NCBI RefSeq assembly: GCF_002251295.1
Contig: NZ_NPJA01000003.1
Span: 1 to 55,194 of the forward strand
From: Prevotella sp. P5-50
Lineage (GTDB): Bacteria; Bacteroidota; Bacteroidia; Bacteroidales; Bacteroidaceae
Direction of reading: 5' to 3'
Length of the DNA: 55,194 bases
The translations under genes were made by a program, and so were the position numbers. Below the pieces are notes generated by a model. The model saw only the letters and a program-made list of their open reading frames with translations, searched no databases and was not told the origin of the DNA. Shown one piece after another: positions 1 through 7,201 of the stretch. Numbering within the stretch: position 1 is the first letter of the stretch; each line of letters begins with the position of its first letter.

Positions 1-334
1 ACAAAAAGAAATACCAAATTTCTTTTGGATTCTCGAACGTAAGTACCTAAGATGCGAAGCATCAGAGGTACGATTAAGTGAGCAGAATACAAAAAGAAAT
101 ACCAAATTTCTTTTGGATTCTCGAACGTAAGTACCTAAGATGCGAAGCATCAGAGGTACGATTAAGTGAGCAGAATACAAAAAGAAATACCAAATTTCTT
201 TTGGATTCTCGAACGTAAGTACCTAAGATGCGAAGCATCAGAGGTACGATTAAGTGAGCAGAATACAAAAAGAAATACCAAATTTCTTTTGGATTCTCGA
301 ACGCAAGTACCTAAGATGCGAAGCATCAGAGGTA
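1..334 (-). repeat. Promoter-bearing tandem repeat, block A (4 units, 88 bp period)
   Basis: Units begin at 1, 89, 177 and 265 and are almost identical; the last is cut short near 334. Each has a long hairpin (AAAAGAAAT, loop ACCAA, ATTTCTTTT) and a small nested one (GTACCT ... GATGC-GAA-GCATC ... AGGTAC). Read on the minus strand, each full unit carries TTTG-N19-TACCTCTG (-7 boxes at 63-70, 151-158 and 239-246), one base away from the consensus TAnnTTTG. The box at 327-334 has no -33 partner. The array points leftwards, so the gene it would serve lies outside the window. The left end is cut by the window edge. Confidence 0.85.
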
Positions 335-472
335 ACTACAAAGCCTTTAAAGCCATACGAATAAGCGATAGAAAAAACATACGCCACAGAAAATTATATG
401 CAGAAATGCTTTCGCAATTGCTGGAAATTTCGTACTTTCGCATCAACTAAACACTAAAAAAGCAATTGCCTT

Positions 473-1168
473 ATGAAGAAAATCGTAGTTTTGACAGGTG
501 CCGGAATGTCGGTAGAGAGTGGACTGAAAACTTTTCGCGATGCTGACGGATTGTGGGAAAACTATCCCGTAGCACAGGTGGCAACACACGAAGGATGGCT
601 CGAAAACCCCACTTTGGTGACCAATTTCTATAATATGCTGCGAAAAAAATGTCTCGATGCCAAACCCAATGAGGGCCATAAACTTGTAGCAGAACTCGAA
701 AAGAAATATGATGTGACTGTAGTGACACAGAATGTGGATAACCTTCACGAGGCTGCGGGCTCATCAAAAGTAATCCATCTGCACGGCGAACTCATGAAGG
801 TGTGCAGCAGTAGGGATGTAGATAACCCGCGATATCAGCAACTTCTCACTGCCGAGAACTGTGAAGTAAAGCCCGGCACACTGGCTGGCGATGGATCGCT
901 TCTCCGCCCCTTTATAGTCTTTTTCGGCGAAGGCGTGCCAATGATCAGTCGTGCAGCGGATGAAGCAGAACATGCGGACATCTTTATTATCATCGGTACA
1001 TCGCTCAACGTCTATCCTGCAGCCGGACTTGTACAGTATGTCAGACCGGGAGTACCTGTATATCTCATAGACCCCCACCCCGTCAATGCCGGTTCCAACG
1101 TGCAGCAAATACAGGCTGGAGCCAGCGAAGGCATGCGCCAACTCTCAAAACTGCTTCTTTCAGACTAA
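473..1168 (+). CDS. cobB: Sir2-family NAD-dependent protein deacylase (CobB-like)
   Basis: Predicted cytosolic sirtuin of 231 residues that removes acyl groups from lysine using NAD. The start shows the NAD-binding GAGMSVESGL and TFRDADGLW motifs, followed by TQNVDNLH and the catalytic HLHGE histidine, then the GTSLNVYPAAG and LIDPHP segments of the Rossmann fold. The four zinc cysteines of the small domain are absent, which I recall being usual for Bacteroidales members. The YxxR acyl-specificity motif of the SIRT5/CobB class reads YNML here, so the Arg is not in place. The ATG follows a non-coding stretch with a weak TACTTTCG box near 433. It stands alone, with no partner gene downstream. 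Confidence 0.9.
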   Translation: MKKIVVLTGAGMSVESGLKTFRDADGLWENYPVAQVATHEGWLENPTLVTNFYNMLRKKCLDAKPNEGHKLVAELEKKYDVTVVTQNVDNLHEAAGSSKVIHLHGELMKVCSSRDVDNPRYQQLLTAENCEVKPGTLAGDGSLLRPFIVFFGEGVPMISRAADEAEHADIFIIIGTSLNVYPAAGLVQYVRPGVPVYLIDPHPVNAGSNVQQIQAGASEGMRQLSKLLLSD

Positions 1169-1308
1169 CGCAAGCTATGGATTATAGGATTCATAAGCAA
1201 TAATGGTCGCGAAGTGTAAACAAGTGCTAAAATACTGATGTTTTCGCACACAGCAATTGATTCATATCAATAATATATGTTTATTTTGCGTAAAATATTC
1301 CAAAAAAG

Positions 1309-1339
1309 TTGCGTCGTTATGAAAATCATCGTAACTTTG
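1309..1339 (+). promoter_or_regulatory. Promoter of small RNA candidate
   Basis: TTG at 1309-1311 is followed after 20 bases by TAACTTTG at 1332-1339, close to the Bacteroidota TTTG-N19-TAnnTTTG consensus. No plausible reading frame starts in the next 200 bases, so the transcript is probably a non-coding RNA. Confidence 0.6.
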
Positions 1340-1344
1340 CATCG

Positions 1345-1506
1345 TCAAAAAGAACAAGAGGTTCTTATCAGACATTCGGTTAATAGATTGTTTTAGGTTA
1401 GTAGTAATATTTATAGTTTTAGGTTTTTAGTTATTGGTAAAAAGAAAGTTTGAAATATGGATAACAGTGGTCGCCGTGAGGCTCCCATAACTTTCTTTTT
1501 TTTATA
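1345..1506 (+). ncRNA. Candidate small RNA of about 160 nt (Bacteroidales-1 or 6S-like)
   Basis: The segment runs from just after a promoter to a T8 run. Its 3' part is closed by a 10 bp stem, AAAGAAAGTT (1441-1450) with AACTTTCTTT (1489-1498), around a GC-richer core containing GTCGCCGTGAGGC, and the stem runs into a T tract like a terminator. The middle is A/T rich (repeated TTTTAGGTT). Size, a free-standing promoter and a terminator-like end fit the known Bacteroidales-1 RNA class or a 6S-type RNA. The assignment is from memory of the architecture, not from an alignment, so the family name is uncertain. Confidence 0.5.
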
Positions 1507-1530
1507 GAATTTTGTTTCATACAACATATA

Positions 1531-1640
1531 CACGCCGCAAGGCAATCCAATCTTGAGGTTGGAAAACAAAAAGAAAGGATTTTTAGTTATACATAGGCTT
1601 TGGATGTCGCTGCTCGTGTTGAGTAGCGGCGTTTTTTTAT
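1531..1640 (+). ncRNA. Hairpin cluster ending in a strong terminator
   Basis: Three consecutive hairpins: GCC-GCAA-GGC (1534-1543), TCCAATC-TTGA-GGTTGGA (1546-1563), and a 10 bp terminator stem at 1606-1630 with loop GTGTT and a T7 tail. No promoter is evident between this and the preceding small RNA, so it may be a read-through extension, or the far end of a longer RNA, rather than a separate gene. Confidence 0.4.
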
Positions 1641-1871
1641 ATATTCACCCACTATATTTCTCTCGTAAACCACCATTTCATAGCCGAAACCATTTCTGTA
1701 AGTCTATGGTTTGTTCCCAGTTTGTATTCCAACATCCTCAAATAGAACAATACATGACACAAATCATGTATTATTTGAAGAGTCTGTCATAGAAGCCTCT
1801 GTTCCTATGCAGGATGGAGTCAACTTCACGCCAATACTTTTGTCCTTTCTGGTCTTGATTACAATTTTATA

Positions 1872-2102
1872 CTAGATCTGGTTGGTTTCGTCCATTTGCA
1901 TGCCTCTATGTTGATAGAGGCAAAGACTACCTATAGCCATGACTGATAGATTAAGGAAAACAAAGTACGTAAGCAAGCGTTTCTGCTTAGCGCACTTAAT
2001 AATCACGTCCCAACGATATTTGAGCCAGTTTATTAAAGATGGTGGTTTCTGACATCGTCTTGCAGAGAAACAAGTTTCTTTCGATATATCGTCAACTAAG
2101 TA
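1872..2102 (-). other. Unassigned open stretch of 76 codons without an early start
   Basis: Between the terminator at 1640 and nrdG there is no convincing gene. One minus-strand frame stays open for 76 codons from a stop near 2105 to TAG at 1872-1874. It encodes a basic N-terminal half with WLKYRW and AKQKR, followed by a hydrophobic stretch, but has no ATG until late. It may be the remains of a larger gene, possibly from a mobile element. I do not recognise it and would not call it functional. The rest of 1640-2160 shows nothing else. Confidence 0.2.
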
Positions 2103-2161
2103 TTATAGTAACAACAGAAACTCAGCAAAGTCGCCAAGGTTTTAATTTGTGTCTAAGGACA

Positions 2162-2662
2162 TTATACTTCGACGTCGGGATGAAATTCCACCACCTCTCC
2201 TTTGGCAAGTGATGCTGGTACATCAACAAGGCGCTGGTTGCTACTTCCACGGAAAAGGAGGTCTTCGTCGCGCAAGGATTTCACAAAGGGACCATCAACC
2301 AAAACGTCTATTTCATCGAGCAACTGCCGATAACGCGGTATCTTCACGATGGCCTCAAAAGTAAAACCGGTATAACACCAAATGGTCTTTTGAGTCTGGC
2401 TACGAATGGCACGAGCCAACTCGGTAAAGCCTTCTGCCTGATACAGGGGGTCACCTCCTGAGAATGTTACGTTGGCATAAGGATCGGCTACAATGATTTT
2501 CATCACCTCGTCAGTGGTCATCGGATGTCCACCTCCTGGATTCCAGGACTGAGGATTGTGACAACCAGGACATTCGTGATGACAACCGGCACAATAGATA
2601 GAGGTCCGGAAACCCGGACCATCTACCATTGTGTCTTCTATGATATCAAGTACTTGTATCAT
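2162..2662 (-). CDS. nrdG: Anaerobic ribonucleotide reductase activating protein
   Basis: Radical SAM enzyme of 166 residues that places the glycyl radical on NrdD. The cluster-binding motif CX3CX2C is visible as Cys27, Cys31 and Cys34 within CAGCHHECPGC; an extra Cys24 precedes it. The family signatures DGPGFRTSIYC, CHNPQSWNP and TFSGGDPLYQ follow in order. Length is normal for NrdG. It lies 56 bp downstream of nrdD on the same strand with no terminator between, so the two are probably one transcript. Confidence 0.95.
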   Translation of the reverse strand: MIQVLDIIEDTMVDGPGFRTSIYCAGCHHECPGCHNPQSWNPGGGHPMTTDEVMKIIVADPYANVTFSGGDPLYQAEGFTELARAIRSQTQKTIWCYTGFTFEAIVKIPRYRQLLDEIDVLVDGPFVKSLRDEDLLFRGSSNQRLVDVPASLAKGEVVEFHPDVEV

Positions 2663-2718
2663 GAGTGATTGACTGTTTGTTTCGTAGAAATCAATCCAAC
2701 AATTATGTTGCTGATGGA

Positions 2719-4962
2719 TTATTTCTCGTCGAAAAGATTCTGCTGTTGCGAACCTTCAATATGGGTCACACGATCATTCAACTCGCAAAGTTTGCCGTGA
2801 TTCCAACGATCGGTAGTTCCTACGAGGTAACCGGTAATGCGCTGCAACTTATCAATATGCTTGCTACCGCACTTAGGACATACTTCCAGGTGTGAATCGG
2901 CATTCTCATATCCGCAGTCCATGCAACGGTTACGATTGTGGTTCACCGAACCGTAACCCATATTCAACTGGTCCATCATATCTACAACATTCATGATAAC
3001 CTGTGGATTGTGGGTGGCATCACCGTCGATTTCAACATAGAAGATGTGACCACCACGAGTCATTTCGTGGTATGGAGCCTCTACTTCCGCCTTATGACGA
3101 GCTGAACATTTGTAATAAACGGGCACGTGGTTAGAATTGGTATAATAATCACGATCGGTCACACCAGGGATTGATCCGAACTCGGCACGATCCTTCTTGG
3201 TGAATTTACCACTAAGGCCTTCTGCAGGAGTAGCAAGAACAGAGTAGTTGTGCTGATAGTGCTCAGAGAAATCATTGGCGCGGTCGCGCATGTAACTCAC
3301 AATCTTCAGACCCAGTTTCTGAGACTCTTCGCTCTCGCCATGATGCTTTCCTGTCAGTGCTACAAGGCATTCTGCCAAGCCGATGAAACCAATACCAAGG
3401 GTGCCTTGGTTGATGACGCTCTCGATAGTATCATCAGAATTCAGTTTGTCTGCACCAATCCAAAGACTCTTCATCAACAGTGGGAACTGTTTAACAAAAG
3501 CGGTTTTCTGGAACTGATAACGCTCATCGAGTTGCTTAGCAGCTATTTCCAACTCTTCATCGAGTTTAGCAAAGAACTTGGCGATACGAGCCTCCTGATC
3601 TTTCACATCCATACATTCGATGGCAATACGCACGATATTGATGGTTGAGAACGACAAATTACCACGACCAACAGAGGTCTTTGGACCGAAACGGTTCTCG
3701 AATACACGAGTGCGGCAACCCATAGTGGCAACCTCGTTCATATAGCGCTTGGGGTCATCGGCACGCCATGCATCACTTTGGTTAAAGGTAGCATCGAGGT
3801 TGAGGAAGTTGGGGAAGAAACGACGAGCGGTCACTTTACATGCCAGCTGATACAAATCGTAGTTAGGATCTTGTGGCAGATAGTTGACACCACGCTTCTT
3901 TTTCCATATTTGGATTGGGAAGATGGCAGTCTCGCCATTACCCACACCCTGATAAGTAGAGTTGAGCAATTCACGCATGATGCAACGACCTTCAGCCGAA
4001 GTATCGGTTCCATAGTTGATACTTGAGAACACAACCTGATTACCACCACGTGAGTGAATGGTGTTCATGTTGTGAATAAAAGCTTCCATAGCCTGATGTA
4101 CGCGACTGACAGTTTTGTTGATAGCATGCTGACGCACACGGTCTTTACCCTTCAAACCATCAAGATCCTGCTTTAGATAGTCAATCAGCGGCTCATGATA
4201 CAGGTCTGCAAAACTCTCACCATACAAATCTTCGAGCGCTTTCAGTTCCTCTATATACGATAGGCGTACGTAGGGAGCCAAATAGAAATCAAAGGCAGGA
4301 ATAGCCTGTCCGCCATGCATTTCGTTTTGTGCACATTCCAGAGAGATACAAGCCAGTACGGCAGCAGTCTCAATGCGCTTAGCAGGACGGCTGGCGCCAT
4401 GTCCGGCAACAAAACCTTTAGTGAGAATATTGTCGAGAGGATGCTGACAGCAGGTGAGGGACTTCGTGGGATAGTAGTCCTTGTCGTGGATGTGCAGATA
4501 GTTGTGCTCCACTGCATCGCGGCTCTCAGGTGAGAGCAAATAGTCATCGACAAAGGGTTTAGTGGTTTCAGATGCAAACTTCATCATCATACCGGCAGGG
4601 GTGTCGGCATTCATATTGGCATTTTCACGTGTCACGTCGTTGTTCTTGATGTTGACAATATCAAGGAACACGTCGCGAGTCTTAGCCTTACGGGCAATGG
4701 AACGTTGGTTGCGATAGGCAATGTAGCGCTGTGCAACATCCTTTCTCGAACTCTTCATAAGCTCCATTTCTACCGAGTCTTGAATCTGCTCTACCGTCAT
4801 CTGAGCACTGCCACGTGCGGCAATGCGGTCTGTAATAGTCTGTAGAAGGCTATCATCTTCACCTTTCTCTGTACTGATCATAGCCTTGCGAATAGCGGCC
4901 ATAATCTTTTGCTCGTTAAATCCCACGATGCGTCCGTCGCGCTTTACTACTGTCTGTATCAT
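2719..4962 (-). CDS. nrdD: Anaerobic ribonucleoside-triphosphate reductase (class III)
   Basis: Makes deoxynucleoside triphosphates without oxygen, using formate as reductant in the known family. 747 residues. The N-terminus is an ATP-cone (VVKRDGRIVGFNEQKI), the usual allosteric domain. The C-terminus has a zinc site of four cysteines (Cys680, 683, 695, 698) followed by RITGYL, where Gly711 is the predicted radical-bearing glycine. The more usual Cys before this glycine is Thr here. nrdG follows and supplies the activase. A -7 box lies at 5018-5025. Confidence 0.95.
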   Translation of the reverse strand: MIQTVVKRDGRIVGFNEQKIMAAIRKAMISTEKGEDDSLLQTITDRIAARGSAQMTVEQIQDSVEMELMKSSRKDVAQRYIAYRNQRSIARKAKTRDVFLDIVNIKNNDVTRENANMNADTPAGMMMKFASETTKPFVDDYLLSPESRDAVEHNYLHIHDKDYYPTKSLTCCQHPLDNILTKGFVAGHGASRPAKRIETAAVLACISLECAQNEMHGGQAIPAFDFYLAPYVRLSYIEELKALEDLYGESFADLYHEPLIDYLKQDLDGLKGKDRVRQHAINKTVSRVHQAMEAFIHNMNTIHSRGGNQVVFSSINYGTDTSAEGRCIMRELLNSTYQGVGNGETAIFPIQIWKKKRGVNYLPQDPNYDLYQLACKVTARRFFPNFLNLDATFNQSDAWRADDPKRYMNEVATMGCRTRVFENRFGPKTSVGRGNLSFSTINIVRIAIECMDVKDQEARIAKFFAKLDEELEIAAKQLDERYQFQKTAFVKQFPLLMKSLWIGADKLNSDDTIESVINQGTLGIGFIGLAECLVALTGKHHGESEESQKLGLKIVSYMRDRANDFSEHYQHNYSVLATPAEGLSGKFTKKDRAEFGSIPGVTDRDYYTNSNHVPVYYKCSARHKAEVEAPYHEMTRGGHIFYVEIDGDATHNPQVIMNVVDMMDQLNMGYGSVNHNRNRCMDCGYENADSHLEVCPKCGSKHIDKLQRITGYLVGTTDRWNHGKLCELNDRVTHIEGSQQQNLFDEK

Positions 4963-5017
4963 GCTTTTATAACTTTTGGAATTATGAATTGGTTATTGGG
5001 TTATTATTTTCCGTTTG

Positions 5018-5069
5018 CAAAGATACAAATAAATATTATAAGATTTTCGTTTTGGACAACTTTTGTTGT
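5018..5069 (-). promoter_or_regulatory. nrdD promoter region with inverted repeat
   Basis: On the minus strand TATCTTTG (5018-5025) matches the Bacteroidota -7 box about 55 bases before the nrdD start. No good -33 TTTG is found at the standard distance. Upstream, at 5056-5069, sits ACAAC-TTTT-GTTGT, a perfect inverted repeat overlapping the expected -33 region, a plausible operator for an activator. Which regulator binds is unknown. Confidence 0.5.
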
Positions 5070-5112
5070 GTTAATAAATGTCAATTCGCTAACACACAAT
5101 AAGTTATAAAAC

Positions 5113-5147
5113 ACAAATGGGAAACTTTTGAAAAATTCCCCATTTGT
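5113..5147 (-). terminator. Terminator after the acetyltransferase gene
   Basis: ACAAATGGG pairs with CCCATTTGT; on the minus strand the stem is followed by GTTTTAT. It lies about 30 bp beyond the stop of the gene at 5175-6329. Confidence 0.55.
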
Positions 5148-5174
5148 AAGTTTTCCGAAAAGAAAACCCTATAC

Positions 5175-6329
5175 TTATACAAGTTGTTTACGATAGCAAC
5201 GATGCCTACGGTGCTGTCTGGCATCAAGATACTGCCATTGGCTGCGCACATTCTCATTGGTTTCCATCTGTGGCATAGCCTCTGCCCACTTGAAGCCATA
5301 GCGTTGAATCTGCTGAATGAGGTCGTCAAAAATGAGCGAATTGGCACCCTTGGCACGATATTCTGGTAGCACGCCGATAAGCAAAAGGTCGGCAGTATCC
5401 GTCTTATGCCACTTCAATGCACGCAAAAGATGCCACCAACCGAATGGTAACATACGCCCATCACGCGTTTGGCGAAGTGCTTTAGTAAACGAAGGGAAAG
5501 CTATTCCGAATCCTATCATTCGATGATCAGGAGTGTTCCAATCCTCAATACTGGTCACCAATTTCAAGTCCGCAATCTTAATATACTGTTCCACAAGCTG
5601 GTCAATCTGCTTCTCTGAGAGTTGGCTGTAACCATAAAGGTCCTTGTAAGTGGCATTGATAATATCAAATACTTCACGTCCTTTACCTCCTTCAACAAGT
5701 TCCTTTCTTGTAAATTTATGTATTTGAAGATTGTAGCGCTTGCGTATCATCTGGGCAATTTTATGGAATTTCTCAGGCACCACTTCAGGCACTTTCACCC
5801 GATATTCCATATAGTCATTGTCTTTGACAAATCCTTCCAACTGCTCCATATGTTTTATATAATAAGGGTAGTTGTAGTTGATATACATCGTGGCATCTTC
5901 ATCGAATCCTTCAATCAGCATACCTTCACGATCCATATCAGTAAATCCGAGTGGCCCAGCTATTTCATTCATGCCTTTCTGGCGTCCCCACTGCATGACA
6001 GCATCCATCAGTGCACGGCTCACGCAAGCATCATCGATGAAGTCGAACCATCCGAAACGCACCTCCTTGCGGTTCCATCGCTCATTAGCCCGATGGTTGA
6101 TGATGGCTGCAACGCGTCCCACAACCTTCCCGTCTCGCATAGCAAGATAGTATTCCGCCTCGCAACATTCGAACGCCGTATTACAGTCATGTCGCAAAGT
6201 ATTCATCTCTTCGGAATAAAGAAACGGAACAGCCTGCTTACACTCACGATACATCTCGTAGTAAAACTGCACAAACTGTTTCAATTCCTGACGTGTGGTT
6301 ACTTTCTTTATTTCTATATTAGTCATCAT
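5175..6329 (-). CDS. GNAT-like acyltransferase, conserved in Bacteroidota
   Basis: 384 residues, predicted cytosolic. Two regions look like GNAT folds: EYYLAMRDGKVVGRVAAI near residues 60-77, and near the C-terminus LLIGVLPEYRAKGANSLIF, which resembles the acetyl-CoA-binding V..(R/Q)..G.G loop, followed by AEAMPQMETNENVRSQW. The family resembles YghO-type proteins of unknown substrate. It is read from just beyond the tRNA-Arg gene towards nrdD and ends at its own terminator. The start MMTNIEIKKV may be either of the two adjacent ATGs. Function beyond acyl transfer cannot be said. Confidence 0.75.
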   Translation of the reverse strand: MMTNIEIKKVTTRQELKQFVQFYYEMYRECKQAVPFLYSEEMNTLRHDCNTAFECCEAEYYLAMRDGKVVGRVAAIINHRANERWNRKEVRFGWFDFIDDACVSRALMDAVMQWGRQKGMNEIAGPLGFTDMDREGMLIEGFDEDATMYINYNYPYYIKHMEQLEGFVKDNDYMEYRVKVPEVVPEKFHKIAQMIRKRYNLQIHKFTRKELVEGGKGREVFDIINATYKDLYGYSQLSEKQIDQLVEQYIKIADLKLVTSIEDWNTPDHRMIGFGIAFPSFTKALRQTRDGRMLPFGWWHLLRALKWHKTDTADLLLIGVLPEYRAKGANSLIFDDLIQQIQRYGFKWAEAMPQMETNENVRSQWQYLDARQHRRHRCYRKQLV

Positions 6330-6358
6330 CGCCTTATGCTTAGTAGTAGATTCGATAG

Positions 6359-6430
6359 TACCCCGACCGAGAATCGAACTCGGAACTAAGCTTTAGGAGA
6401 GCCTTGTTATATCCATTTAACTATCAGGGC
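6359..6430 (-). tRNA. tRNA-Arg (anticodon CCU)
   Basis: The minus strand folds as a cloverleaf: acceptor GCCCTGA with TCGGGGT (two G-T pairs), D stem GTTA/TAAC, anticodon stem AGGCT/AGCTT with loop CTCCTAA (anticodon CCT), variable AGTT, T stem CCGAG/CTCGG with TTCGATT. 72 nt with discriminator A; CCA is not encoded. The promoter box TACCTTTG lies at 6447-6454. Confidence 0.92.
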
Positions 6431-6446
6431 AGCCGAAATGCGACCA

Positions 6447-6454
6447 CAAAGGTA
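6447..6454 (-). promoter_or_regulatory. -7 box of tRNA-Arg
   Basis: CAAAGGTA on the plus strand, i.e. TACCTTTG on the minus strand, 17 bases before the tRNA 5' end. It is divergent from the hydratase promoter at 6465-6494, so the two start regions overlap. Confidence 0.65.
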
Positions 6455-6464
6455 CGAAATATAA

Positions 6465-6494
6465 TTGTAATATGATTATTTTTGAGTACCTTTG
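6465..6494 (+). promoter_or_regulatory. Promoter of MaoC-like gene
   Basis: TTG (6465-6467), 19 bases, then TACCTTTG (6487-6494), 30 bases ahead of the start codon. Confidence 0.7.
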
Positions 6495-6524
6495 TAGCAT
6501 ATTTCTAATACAAATATTGATATT

Positions 6525-6989
6525 ATGGGAAAATTAGTCATCAACTCGTATGACGAGTTTGCCGCCCATCTGGGCGAGGAATTAGGTGCTTCCGATTGGT
6601 TGCAAGTAGATCAAGATCGCATCAATCTCTTTGCTGATGCTACACTCGACCACCAGTGGATACACGTGGACGTAAAGCGCGCAAAAGAGGAGAGTCCTTA
6701 CAAGAGCACCATTGCTCATGGTTACTTGACGTTAAGTCTGTTGCCATACATGTGGGATCAGATTATTGAAGTCAACAATATCAAGATGTTGGTCAACTAC
6801 GGCATGACTGACATGCGCTTCGGCCAACCTGTTATCACCGGCAGTCGCGTGCGCCTTGTCACTACTCTTCATGCTATTCAAAACCTTCGCGGTATCTGTA
6901 AGGCTGAAATTAAGTTCAAGATTGAAATTGAGGGACAGCGCAAACCAGCCCTTGAGGGTATTGCTGCCTTCCTTTATTATTTCGAGTAA
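6525..6989 (+). CDS. MaoC-like (R)-specific enoyl hydratase
   Basis: Single hot-dog domain of 154 residues. The hydratase motif is present: FADATLDHQWIHVD supplies the catalytic Asp and His, followed by SPYKSTIAHGYLTLSLLP. Family members add water to trans-2-enoyl thioesters; the true substrate here is not evident. It has its own promoter and is followed by the shared terminator at 7145-7178, so it is probably monocistronic. Confidence 0.85.
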   Translation: MGKLVINSYDEFAAHLGEELGASDWLQVDQDRINLFADATLDHQWIHVDVKRAKEESPYKSTIAHGYLTLSLLPYMWDQIIEVNNIKMLVNYGMTDMRFGQPVITGSRVRLVTTLHAIQNLRGICKAEIKFKIEIEGQRKPALEGIAAFLYYFE

Positions 6990-7144
6990 AGTTCTCTATC
7001 AACTGCGGAAAGAAACCGCACTATCCCATACATCAGACGTACTCATTCTATTCGAGTGACGTTCTCGACAAAGACGGTTGTAGTGGTTTCGAAACTAAGA
7101 TATCAGTTCTCGTTCGACCTTCTTTCCTATTGATGAATTGAAAA

Positions 7145-7178
7145 AGCGAGCCCGTTTCCATGTGGAAGCGGGCTCGCT
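7145..7178. terminator. Bidirectional terminator between the hydratase gene and secDF
   Basis: A 15 bp stem (7145-7159 with 7164-7178, one wobble pair) with loop ATGT. It is flanked by A residues on the left and alternating A/T on the right, between two convergent genes. Confidence 0.8.
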
Positions 7179-7201
7179 ATATATATTAATAAGGTGTATC
7201 C

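Noticed and set aside
166..450. 94-codon frame through repeat block A
   Set aside because: The protein is just the translated repeat; period 88 is not a multiple of three, so each copy is read in a different frame.
5622..6389. 255-codon frame opposite the acetyltransferase gene
   Set aside because: Antisense shadow of a real gene with conserved motifs; it also runs across the tRNA gene.
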